From positions 1 through 7,527 of the forward strand of contig CANLHC010000036.1 in NCBI GenBank assembly GCA_947490625.1: a stretch of 7,527 bases of DNA, read 5' to 3'. Shown in pieces: positions 1-6,198 of this stretch (positions are counted from its first letter, which is position 1; every line of letters starts with the position of its first letter). The position numbers and the translations under genes were made by a program. Origin of the DNA: Candidatus Nanopelagicaceae bacterium. Lineage in GTDB: Bacteria > Actinomycetota > Actinomycetes > Nanopelagicales > Nanopelagicaceae. Under the pieces are notes generated by a model. The model searched no databases. It saw only the letters and a program-made list of their open reading frames with translations, and had not been told where the DNA came from.

Positions 1-159
1 GGGTTTGCGCTCGATCTTGCAGCAGCGCTTACATTTGATTTAGAGAGTAATGGAGTGAGAGTTCTTGATCGCAGTAGTTGTACAGTCGAAGATAGCTCCC
101 TCTACTCGTATCGCCGTGATGGAGTGACGGGGCGTCAGGTAGGATTAATCTGGCTATGA
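1..159 (+). CDS. pgeF: PgeF/YfiH-family (laccase-domain) protein, C-terminal end only
   Basis: Open frame 1 runs from the window edge to a TGA at 157-159 and gives the last 52 residues of a protein whose start lies outside the window. The tail has the family's closing pattern: a conserved Cys (fragment residue 27) in a VLDRSSCT context, then SLYSYRRDG-TGR and a final GLIWL, matching the usual FSYRRDGxTGRxxxxIWL end. Family members (YfiH, YlmD, formerly called polyphenol oxidase) are zinc enzymes; E. coli PgeF removes wrongly added L-Ser from the UDP-MurNAc peptide precursor, and others act on purine nucleosides. The His/Cys metal ligands lie upstream and cannot be checked. It overlaps yggS by ATGA (156-159), implying translational coupling, and is the gene that normally follows ftsZ in actinobacteria. 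Confidence 0.85.
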   Translation, partial: GFALDLAAALTFDLESNGVRVLDRSSCTVEDSSLYSYRRDGVTGRQVGLIWL

Positions 160-851
160 CTAACCAGAAGAGAATTGACGATGTTTCGCACTCATTAGTT
201 CAGGTAGAAGAGCGGATTAATCGCGCTTGCTCGTTAGCCGGCCGAGTTCGGGATGACATTACCTTGGTGGCGGTAACAAAAACATATCCAGTCAGTGATG
301 TGCAGATCCTGCTTGGGCTTGGAATTGATAATTTTGGCGAGAACCGTGATTCCGAAGGAGTAGAAAAATCTTCTCTAATCAAGGCACATTGGCACTACCA
401 AGGGGAGGTGCAGAGCAAAAAAATTGGCTCAATCTCCCGTTGGGCGGATACGGTGCATTCACTTGATGATCTCTCCCATATTGAAAAATTCGATCGCGCG
501 CTGGGAACTATTGGCGATAAATCCCTGCAGGTTTTCATTCAGGTTTCACTCGATGGCAATCCCACTCGGTCGGGTCTTCAACCCGGTGAACTGATGCAGG
601 CATGCGAGGCGGTCACTGCATCACAGCACCTGCAATTGATGGGAGTGATGGCCGTCCCTCCTGTGGAATCAGATCCTGAGAAGTCCTTTGCTCAAGTGGC
701 GGCCATTGCAGAGGGCGTCACAAGCAGATTCCCAGAGGCTAAGTACCTTTCGGCAGGCATGAGTGGTGATTTCGAAGTCGCAATCGCCTATGGCGCGACA
801 CACATTCGAATCGGAAGCCAAATACTCGGCTCGCGCAGCGCAGCACCTTAA
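156..851 (+). CDS. yggS: YggS/YlmE family pyridoxal 5'-phosphate homeostasis protein
   Basis: This 231-residue protein is the usual length for the PLPBP/YggS family: a single-domain, alanine-racemase-like TIM barrel that binds PLP and helps control free PLP and amino-acid pools, with no firmly known enzymatic reaction. The PLP Schiff-base lysine is K42 in the AVTKTYP strand. FGENR (60-64), HSLD (101-104) and the C-terminal phosphate-binding segment LSAGMSGDFEVAI...HIRIGSQILGSR (198-227) follow the family pattern. The WHxxGxxQxxK block (79-89) is more diverged than usual, reading WHYQGEVQSKK where WHFIGxLQxNK is typical. The ATG at 156 overlaps the pgeF stop; an AGGTAGGA stretch at 137-144 could serve as a somewhat distant ribosome site. 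Placement between pgeF and sepF is classic for Gram-positive division clusters (ylmE). Confidence 0.95.
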   Translation: MTNQKRIDDVSHSLVQVEERINRACSLAGRVRDDITLVAVTKTYPVSDVQILLGLGIDNFGENRDSEGVEKSSLIKAHWHYQGEVQSKKIGSISRWADTVHSLDDLSHIEKFDRALGTIGDKSLQVFIQVSLDGNPTRSGLQPGELMQACEAVTASQHLQLMGVMAVPPVESDPEKSFAQVAAIAEGVTSRFPEAKYLSAGMSGDFEVAIAYGATHIRIGSQILGSRSAAP

Positions 852-854
852 AAT
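849..854 (+). promoter_or_regulatory. Candidate -10 element for a leaderless sepF transcript
   Basis: TAAAAT begins on the yggS stop codon and ends six bases before the sepF ATG at 861, so a transcript starting the usual 6-7 bases downstream would begin at or next to the start codon. There is no Shine-Dalgarno sequence before sepF. No good -35 hexamer is visible at the expected distance (826-831 reads TCGGCT), though -35 elements are often weak in actinobacteria. This is inference from sequence only. Confidence 0.35.
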
Positions 855-860
855 AATCAC

Positions 861-1337
861 ATGTCAGCACTTAATAAAGTCATGGAATACCTCGGCCTCG
901 TAGATGGTCCAGAAGGTGCTACTCAAGAACCAAAAACTGTTAAGAAAGATGTTCGAGTGGTTCCAGTTGCTGCCACCCAACCAACTCAGTCAGTGGGAGT
1001 CACCGTATTGGGTGGACGTCGCACAGTTGAAACTGAAGTAAGTGTTGACCTTGAACCTTCATACAACATCATCACTTTGCACCCACGTTCTTATTCAGAG
1101 GCCAGACAAATGGCAGAACACTATCGCCAAGGAAACCCTGTGATCATCAACCTTGATGACATGGATGAGTCTGAAAGAAAACGCCTTGTTGATTTTGCAA
1201 GTGGTTTAGCTTTTGGATTGCAAGGTGGAATAGAGCGAATTGCGAGCCGAGTATTTTTGATCTCACCTGCCAATGTCAGCGTGCGCACTGAAGATAAAGC
1301 AGCCTATGCTCAAGCCAGCTTTTTTAACCAGAGCTAG
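861..1337 (+). CDS. sepF: SepF, membrane anchor of FtsZ in cell division
   Basis: The protein has 158 residues. SepF polymerises at mid-cell, binds the FtsZ C-terminal tail and tethers the Z-ring to the membrane; in Actinobacteria it fills the role of the absent FtsA. Visible here are an N-terminal amphipathic membrane-binding helix (MSALNKVMEYLGLVD, 1-15), a variable polar linker (16-65) and the globular SepF/DUF552 domain (about 68-141). That domain includes PVIINLDDMDESERKRLVDF (93-112), the Gly-rich ASGLAFGLQGG (113-123) used in dimerisation, and RVFLISPANV (130-139), which closely match mycobacterial SepF. The gene lies 9 bases after yggS and has no Shine-Dalgarno site, but a TAAAAT hexamer immediately upstream suggests its own leaderless start. 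The next gene, yggT, follows after 19 bases. Confidence 0.95.
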   Translation: MSALNKVMEYLGLVDGPEGATQEPKTVKKDVRVVPVAATQPTQSVGVTVLGGRRTVETEVSVDLEPSYNIITLHPRSYSEARQMAEHYRQGNPVIINLDDMDESERKRLVDFASGLAFGLQGGIERIASRVFLISPANVSVRTEDKAAYAQASFFNQS

Positions 1338-1356
1338 CTCGCAGTAGTCCCACAAA

Positions 1357-1638
1357 ATGCTGCAATCACTTCTACTTAATCTGCTCACTTTCTTTAAACT
1401 GATACTTTTTGCTCGCTTAATCATTGAGTACACACGAATGTTTGCGCGTAACTGGCGCCCCAATAGTTTCTTGATCGCTATTTTTGAAACGGTCTACGCC
1501 ATCACAGATCCCGCGATGAAATTCGTAGGACGCTATGTCCAGCCATTGCGACTCGGGGGAGTATCTCTGGATCTCTCCTTCATCGTAATTCTTCTTGCTA
1601 TTCAGTTTGCTCAGTTAATAGTAAAACTCGTTCTTTAA
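1357..1638 (+). CDS. yggT: YggT/YlmG family small membrane protein
   Basis: This is a 93-residue integral membrane protein with two hydrophobic segments (about 4-24 and 71-93) on either side of a polar loop. The loop carries the family pattern: TDP (50-52), a basic residue and proline (R59, P63), a Gly pair (G67-G68), then DLS (72-74) before the second segment. YggT/YlmG proteins are conserved in division clusters and in chloroplasts, where they have been linked to nucleoid distribution, membrane protein assembly and osmotic tolerance; the molecular role is not settled. The start is the first ATG after sepF, 19 bases on, with no recognisable Shine-Dalgarno sequence. The stop codon overlaps the stop of the opposing ileS gene within TTAA (1635-1638). 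divIVA, its usual next neighbour in actinobacteria, is missing. Confidence 0.92.
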   Translation: MLQSLLLNLLTFFKLILFARLIIEYTRMFARNWRPNSFLIAIFETVYAITDPAMKFVGRYVQPLRLGGVSLDLSFIVILLAIQFAQLIVKLVL

Positions 1639-4600
1639 CTCTTTCGCAAGAGAGCAGAGAGCCCAAGATCATTTTCGCCCAGTTCTAGCGTTGCATCGTG
1701 GATCAATGATGTCGCCAGAACCTCAGAACAGATAAATGAAAGCTCGGAAGTAATCGCTGCTTGAGTCTGGCTATTTGCGTTGTATGTCACGTTGATGCGA
1801 TCAGATATCTCAAAGCCATCTGATTTGCGCTTCTCTTGAATATATCTCACGACTTCACGCACCAAGCCGGATTGGATGAGCTCTGGTGTGAGGGTCAAAT
1901 CTAGGGCTACTGACTCACCGTCATGGCTTGCCACCATCCAACCGCTCTTTGGAACTTCTGTGACGACAAGATCGTCGAGATTAATTTCATATGTAGCTAC
2001 AAGCGTGGTCTTCTCCTTGCGCAGCGTTCTCACAAGAGAAGTCGCATCGGCTGAGGCTATGAGTTTTGCAATAGCTTGCACATCTGAACCATATTTTGCA
2101 CCTAGAGATTTGAAGTTAGCCTTGACTGAAATATCGACAAGGTCGCCATCTGCATCTGCGATATCTGCAAGCTCAAGAACATTGAGCTCATCGGCAATCT
2201 GATCTTTCATCTCCTGTGGAAGTTCGCGCCATCCTGGGGCCGAAATCAAAGCACGGCCCAGCGGTTGACGAATTTTCACTCCAGATTCGGCGCGAGCTGC
2301 GCGTCCCTGCTCAACAACTCTGCGAGTCATCGCAACCTGAGCACTTAACTTTCGATTAACAAGAGCTGATTGCGCGATCGGAAAATCACTCAAATGCACT
2401 GATGGCGTAAGCGAAGGATCTGCCGGAAAGACTAGCTCTTGCCAGGCATGCTCTGTAATAAACGGCACCATCGGTGCGAGTAGCTGAGTGAGAGTGACAA
2501 CACATTCATGCAAGGTCGCCATAGCGGCTAGATCGCCATCCCAGAAACGACGTCGTGAACGTCTGACATACCAGTTCGAAAGATCATCAATGAAAGTGGC
2601 AAGGACTCGTCCTGCAGTCTGTGAATCAAAGTCTGTGTATGCCTTATCAACTTCTTCAATCAGAATGTTTAATTCAGAGAGAATCCAATGGTCCATCAGT
2701 GAGCGCTCAGAAACGGCCGGCGCACTTGCTAGATCGAACTGAGAGGCATTGGCGTAGAGAGCGTGGAATGAGAGCGTGTTCCAGTAAGTGAGAAGGGTTT
2801 TTCGCACAACATCACTGATGGCATCGTGTCCTACGCGTCGCGCAGACCATGGAGATCCCGCAGCAAGCATGTACCAACGCACCGCATCAGCGCCATGTTG
2901 ATCCATGAGGGCAATCGGTTCTAGAACATTTCCAAGATGCTTACTCATCTTGCGGCCATCTTTATCAAGAATGTGACCCAGGCAGAGAACGCTCTTATAT
3001 GAGGATTGATCAAAGACCAGCGTTCCAATAGTCATGAGTGTGTAGAACCAGCCGCGTGTCTGATCAATCGCCTCGCAGATAAAATCTGCTGGATATGCTG
3101 ATTCAAACTTCTCTTTTGAACCGTCTTTATGTGGGTAGCCCCACTGCGCAAACGGCATCGCACCAGAATCAAACCAGCAATCAATAACTTCAGGAACACG
3201 GTTCATTATCGAAGCGCATTGTGGGCAGGCAAAGGTGATGTCATCTACAAATGGTCGATGAGGATCGAGCTCAAGCAGATTCTGACCGGCGAGCTCACCA
3301 AGTTCTTTGAGTGAGGCGACGCATTCCTCGTGTTTATTCTCGCAACGCCAGATAGGTAGAGGGGTTCCCCAGAAACGATTGCGAGAAAGAGCCCAGTCAA
3401 TATTGTTCTCAAGCCAATCACCGTAACGACCAGTCTTGATTGTCTCAGGATGCCAATCGGTCTTTTCATTCTCACGAATCAACGAATCTTTTATCGCAGT
3501 GGTGCGGATGTACCACGATGGTTGTGCGTAATAAATAAGAGCTGTATGGCAGCGCCAACAATGTGGATACGGGTGCTCGTATTGCAGATGGCGATAGAGA
3601 ACTCCGCGAGATTTGAGCTCTTTCACTAAAGGTTTATCGGCATCCTTAAAGAAGAGGCCGCCAACAACAGGGACATCTGCCAAAAATGTGCCATCAGGAG
3701 CGATGGGATTAATTACTGGCAACCCGTATGCACGGCAGACTTGTAAGTCATCTGCTCCGAAGGCAGGGGATTGGTGAACGAGTCCTGTTCCATCTTCAGT
3801 TGTCACATAGGTTGCAAGTACGACAAAGTGCGAATCTGGAATGTCGACGAAATCTAGCGGACGCTTGTAGTGAACTCTTTCGAGAGTTGATCCCTTAAAG
3901 CGTTTCAGAATTTCGACATCACCCGTAAGGCTAGAGATCAGTGCTTCGGCAACGACCAATACTTCACTTGTATCTTCATGCGTTACACGGGCAGCCACGT
4001 AATCAACGTCAGGGTGAACTGCGATAGCTGTATTTGAAACTAAGGTCCAGGGTGTCGTCGTCCAGACGAGTAGTGCTGCATCAAGAGCGACAAGGTCACC
4101 AGATGTGATTGGGAATCGAACAAAAACTGATGGATCGGTGACGGTTTCATAGCCTTGTGCTAACTCGTGATCACTTAAGCCCGTTCCGCACCGTGGACAG
4201 TAAGGAGCCACACGATGATCTTGAACCAGCAGACCTTTCTTCCAGATCTCTTTGAGCGACCACCACACACTTTCGACATACTCTGGTGACATCGTCCAAT
4301 ACGCCTGATCAAAATCAACCCAGAAACCCATGCGCTCTGTCATTGTTGTGAAAGCGCCTACATGCCGAGTTACCGAGTCACGGCATTTGTCATTGAACGC
4401 TGCAATTCCATATTTTTCAATATCTCCTTTACCGGAGAAGCCAAGTTCTTTCTCAACGGCAATTTCAACTGGTAGTCCATGGCAATCCCATCCCGCTTTA
4501 CGAGAAACGAACTTGCCCTTCATCGTGTGAAAGCGCGGAAAAACATCTTTAAAGACTCGAGCTTCAATGTGGTGAGTTCCAGGCATTCCGTTAGCCGTGG

Positions 4601-4751
4601 GTGGACCTTCAAAAAATGTCCACGGCTCTTGACCTTCACGTGCCGACAGTGAGCGCTCAAATATCTCGTCGCGCCGCCATAAATCAAGGATGGACCGCTC
4701 CATCGCTGGCAGATCGATCTGCGTGGGAAGCGGGCGAAATTGTGAACTCAT
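1635..4751 (-). CDS. ileS: Isoleucine--tRNA ligase, type 2 (IleRS2)
   Basis: The enzyme (1038 residues from ATG at 4751) charges tRNA-Ile with isoleucine in the cytoplasm. Its length and sequence match the type-2 (eukaryote-like) IleRS of Actinobacteria, which is naturally insensitive to mupirocin. Domains in order: Rossmann N-half with the class I signature region at 50-70, where HIGH is replaced by GTHH (58-61); zinc-type Cys pair CPRC (185-188); CP1 editing domain with TTTPWTL (231-237) and GTGLVHQSPAFGADD (321-335), which hydrolyses Val-tRNA; HCWRC (398-401); further Cys residues at 470, 477, 509 and 512; WFDSG (526-530); KMSKH (601-605); anticodon-binding domain beginning near NWYVRRSRRRFW (726-737); and a C-terminal extension. 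The frame stays open upstream to a TTG at 4823, but ATG 4751 starts where the homologous region begins. No Shine-Dalgarno site precedes it (CCCCCTC instead). It reads against all its neighbours. Confidence 0.97.
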   Translation of the reverse strand: MSSQFRPLPTQIDLPAMERSILDLWRRDEIFERSLSAREGQEPWTFFEGPPTANGMPGTHHIEARVFKDVFPRFHTMKGKFVSRKAGWDCHGLPVEIAVEKELGFSGKGDIEKYGIAAFNDKCRDSVTRHVGAFTTMTERMGFWVDFDQAYWTMSPEYVESVWWSLKEIWKKGLLVQDHRVAPYCPRCGTGLSDHELAQGYETVTDPSVFVRFPITSGDLVALDAALLVWTTTPWTLVSNTAIAVHPDVDYVAARVTHEDTSEVLVVAEALISSLTGDVEILKRFKGSTLERVHYKRPLDFVDIPDSHFVVLATYVTTEDGTGLVHQSPAFGADDLQVCRAYGLPVINPIAPDGTFLADVPVVGGLFFKDADKPLVKELKSRGVLYRHLQYEHPYPHCWRCHTALIYYAQPSWYIRTTAIKDSLIRENEKTDWHPETIKTGRYGDWLENNIDWALSRNRFWGTPLPIWRCENKHEECVASLKELGELAGQNLLELDPHRPFVDDITFACPQCASIMNRVPEVIDCWFDSGAMPFAQWGYPHKDGSKEKFESAYPADFICEAIDQTRGWFYTLMTIGTLVFDQSSYKSVLCLGHILDKDGRKMSKHLGNVLEPIALMDQHGADAVRWYMLAAGSPWSARRVGHDAISDVVRKTLLTYWNTLSFHALYANASQFDLASAPAVSERSLMDHWILSELNILIEEVDKAYTDFDSQTAGRVLATFIDDLSNWYVRRSRRRFWDGDLAAMATLHECVVTLTQLLAPMVPFITEHAWQELVFPADPSLTPSVHLSDFPIAQSALVNRKLSAQVAMTRRVVEQGRAARAESGVKIRQPLGRALISAPGWRELPQEMKDQIADELNVLELADIADADGDLVDISVKANFKSLGAKYGSDVQAIAKLIASADATSLVRTLRKEKTTLVATYEINLDDLVVTEVPKSGWMVASHDGESVALDLTLTPELIQSGLVREVVRYIQEKRKSDGFEISDRINVTYNANSQTQAAITSELSFICSEVLATSLIHDATLELGENDLGLSALLRKS

Positions 4752-4761
4752 GAGGGGGTCG

Positions 4762-4767
4762 AGTCTA
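4762..4767 (-). promoter_or_regulatory. ileS: Possible -10 element for ileS
   Basis: Read on the minus strand, TAGACT (TAnnnT pattern) ends 10 bases before the ileS ATG, which would give a leader of only a few bases. No convincing -35 is visible 17 bases upstream. A second A/T-rich patch near 4825-4830 could instead serve as a more distant promoter. The absence of a Shine-Dalgarno sequence fits a near-leaderless mRNA, but the call is weak. Confidence 0.2.
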
Positions 4768-4824
4768 ATGCAGGGGAGTTGGTCGTTGGCGACGAGGAGC
4801 CCAAAGGGCAAGCGCGTTCTCAAC

Positions 4825-4830
4825 TAATAT
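4825..4830 (+). promoter_or_regulatory. Candidate -10 element for the traR/dksA-lspA-rluD run
   Basis: TAATAT is a good -10 hexamer and predicts a transcript start near 4837. This gives a leader of about 50 bases to GTG 4889, or about 7 bases to GTG 4844. No clear -35 hexamer is seen at 4801-4807, where the GCCCAAAGGGC dyad lies instead. A weaker alternative is CATATT at 4848-4853. Confidence 0.35.
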
Positions 4831-4888
4831 CCTGTGAACTCGAGTGGCATATTTGGTAGAAGTGGAAAAAGCGCATAGGGTGCGCGGC

Positions 4889-5680
4889 GTGTCAGCAAAA
4901 AAGGTAGTGAAGAAGGCCGCCGCCTCCTCTTCCAAAGCGAAGAAGAAGGCGCCGGTCAAGAAATCTGCCGTAAAGAAAGCTGCAGTGAAGAAGGCTGCTG
5001 TAAAGAAAGCAGCGGTTAAAAAAGTTGTGAAGAAAGCGCCAGCAAAGAAAGCGCCGGTCAAGAAAGCTCCCGTAAAGAAGAGCGCACCAGGTCGACCATT
5101 TCCTTCAAAAAGTGGAAAGCCAACTCTGACAGTTGACGAGAAGTCGCAGACCGTATCTGTGGCAACGGTGGTAGCACCCGTTGCAGCGCCTGTCATTGAA
5201 GAACGTCGTCTTGTAATGCCACCACCTGCTCGTCCGGTTAAAAGTGGAAAGAAAGTTGCCCCTCTTAAGCCGATCAAATCTGCACCGACTCCAGTGACTG
5301 CTGCTGCCGGTGAAGCACCATGGACGGCAACTGAGCTCAAGACCATTCGAGTTGAATTGGCAAAAGAGCTCACCAGACTCAAGCACGAGTTAGAAGTTAT
5401 TGAAGCCGAGATGGAAGATCTGATTGCAGATTCCGGAGAAGGTGCCGGCGATGACCAAGCCGACTCAGGAACAAAAACTTTTGAACGCGAACATGAGATG
5501 TCTCTTGTCATTAATGCCCGCGACATGGTCTTACAAACAGAGCGCGCTCTTGTTCGAATTGATAACAAGAGCTACGGAAGTTGTGAAGATTGCTCGAATC
5601 CCATTGGTAAAGAGCGACTCCATGTATTTCCTCGCGCAACGTTATGCATGATCTGTAAGCAGAAAGAAGAGCGGCGCTAG
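4889..5680 (+). CDS. TraR/DksA-type zinc-finger protein with Lys/Ala-rich N-terminal tail
   Basis: From GTG 4889 the product is 263 residues in three parts. Residues 4-65 are a basic Lys/Ala/Val/Pro tail, largely KKAAV/KKAPV five-residue repeats like histone H1 or the tails of actinobacterial HU proteins. A Pro/Val-rich linker follows to about 145. A helical, probably coiled-coil, region runs to about 225 with an acidic turn at the tip (DDQAD, 188-192), then a four-Cys zinc finger: C232-x2-C235 and C253-x2-C256 in the YGxCxxC...IGKERL...PxxxxCxxCK pattern. DksA/TraR proteins insert their coiled coil into the RNA polymerase secondary channel; the tail suggests added DNA or RNA binding (inference). 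The start is uncertain: GTG 4889 has AGGG 8 bases upstream and begins with the basic tail, while GTG 4844 and 4862 are also in frame. lspA follows after 2 bases. Confidence 0.85.
   Translation: MSAKKVVKKAAASSSKAKKKAPVKKSAVKKAAVKKAAVKKAAVKKVVKKAPAKKAPVKKAPVKKSAPGRPFPSKSGKPTLTVDEKSQTVSVATVVAPVAAPVIEERRLVMPPPARPVKSGKKVAPLKPIKSAPTPVTAAAGEAPWTATELKTIRVELAKELTRLKHELEVIEAEMEDLIADSGEGAGDDQADSGTKTFEREHEMSLVINARDMVLQTERALVRIDNKSYGSCEDCSNPIGKERLHVFPRATLCMICKQKEERR
4949..5083 (+). repeat. In-frame 15-base repeats encoding KKAAV/KKAPV units
   Basis: The stretch encodes about nine degenerate copies of a five-residue (15-base) unit built on KK followed by A/P and V, such as GTAAAGAAAGC and its synonymous variants. 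AAA/AAG, GCT/GCA/GCG/GCC and GTA/GTG/GTT/GTC codons are mixed between copies. The protein repeat therefore looks kept by selection rather than arising from a recent DNA duplication, though copy number could still vary between strains. Confidence 0.75.
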
Positions 5681-5682
5681 CA

Positions 5683-6189
5683 GTGCCCTTGGCAAAATTC
5701 GTTTTTCACTGGCAACGCCTCTATTTTGTAGCAGCGCTGATTTGGGCCTTAGATTTCTCGACAAAAGTGTGGGCGCTTAATTCGATTAGCCAGGTGAAGC
5801 CGACTCCCATTCTTGGATCTTTTCTACAACTTCGCCTGGTCTTCAATCCAGGAGCAGCCTTTAGCGTCGGTACAAGTGCGACTTTTATCTTCACAATTCT
5901 CTCCGGGTTTGCTGTCGCAGGCATCGCTTACTTTGCGATCAAAGTTGTTAATCGTTGGTGGTCGGTCGTTTTAGGGCTGGCCCTCGGAGGAATTTTAGGA
6001 AATCTCACCGATCGAATTTTTCGGGAACCCTCACTATTTAATGGCCATGTGATTGATTGGATCGAACTACCACGCTGGCCAGTCTTTAATATTGCGGATA
6101 TGGCAATAGTGTGTGCAGCAGTTCTATCAGTACTGTTGATCACTAAGGAGATCCCTCCCTTTGCCCCCACGGGCGATCAGAAAAAGTAG
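5683..6189 (+). CDS. lspA: Lipoprotein signal peptidase II
   Basis: This 168-residue polytopic membrane aspartyl protease cleaves the signal peptide of prolipoproteins just before the lipidated cysteine, after Lgt has acted. There are four hydrophobic segments (about 12-30, 64-85, 93-108 and 139-154). Conserved motifs are DFSTK (24-28, family DxxTK), FNPGAAFS (54-61, family NxGAAFS), GGILGNLTDR (102-111) with catalytic D110, and VIDWIELPRWPVFNIADMAI (123-142) with catalytic D139. Length is typical, so the gene appears intact. The start chosen is GTG 5683, two bases after the preceding stop; TTG 5689 is an in-frame alternative only two codons later. The purine-rich AAGAAGAG at 5665-5672 may act as a ribosome site. 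The tight spacing indicates co-translation with both neighbours. The lspA-rluD pair is common in bacteria. Confidence 0.96.
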   Translation: MPLAKFVFHWQRLYFVAALIWALDFSTKVWALNSISQVKPTPILGSFLQLRLVFNPGAAFSVGTSATFIFTILSGFAVAGIAYFAIKVVNRWWSVVLGLALGGILGNLTDRIFREPSLFNGHVIDWIELPRWPVFNIADMAIVCAAVLSVLLITKEIPPFAPTGDQKK

Positions 6190-6193
6190 GTGG
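6188..6193 (+). promoter_or_regulatory. rluD: Shine-Dalgarno sequence for rluD overlapping the lspA stop codon
   Basis: AGGTGG uses the last two bases of the lspA TAG and the first four bases after it, and stands five bases before GTG 6199. It decides between two in-frame GTG starts, since GTG 6190 would begin inside this sequence and has no purine-rich site of its own at a good distance. Confidence 0.6.
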
Positions 6194-6198
6194 CGCAG

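Larger units (their letters stand above)
4752..4888. other. Divergent intergenic region between ileS and the traR/dksA-like gene
   Basis: These 137 bases separate two genes that read away from each other, so promoters for both should lie here. I see a perfect short dyad, GCCC-AAA-GGGC, at 4799-4809, a GTCG-TTGG-CGAC dyad at 4782-4793, and the only strongly A/T-rich patch at 4825-4830. There is no T-box leader for ileS: its conserved GGTGGnACCGCG-like core is absent and the space is too short. If the right-hand gene starts at GTG 4844 instead, the gap shrinks to 92 bases. Confidence 0.6.

Noticed and set aside
1639..1652. CTCTT-TCGC-AAGAG hairpin as an intrinsic terminator for yggT or ileS
   Set aside because: The stem has only five pairs and no T-run follows on either strand, so it is not a convincing rho-independent terminator.
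1876..2742. Open frames on the plus strand inside ileS (1876-2202 and 2488-2742)
   Set aside because: They lie fully opposite conserved IleRS coding sequence, have no family features, and are Ser/Arg-rich as expected for antisense shadows.
4752..4823. Extended ileS start at TTG 4823, adding 24 residues
   Set aside because: The added residues show no relation to IleRS N-termini, while the similarity begins at the ATG-initiated MSSQFRPLP segment. The extension would also consume most of the divergent promoter region.
4752..4888. A T-box riboswitch upstream of ileS, as in some actinobacteria
   Set aside because: Neither the conserved T-box core nor an antiterminator-like structure can be seen on the minus strand, and the space is short for a full T-box leader.
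4765..5568. A 267-codon open frame on the minus strand, opposite the traR/dksA-like gene
   Set aside because: It is the antisense reading of Lys/Ala/Val repeat codons and yields a low-complexity FFTGAF/FFTAAF sequence with no recognisable domain. The plus-strand frame encodes a clear zinc finger.
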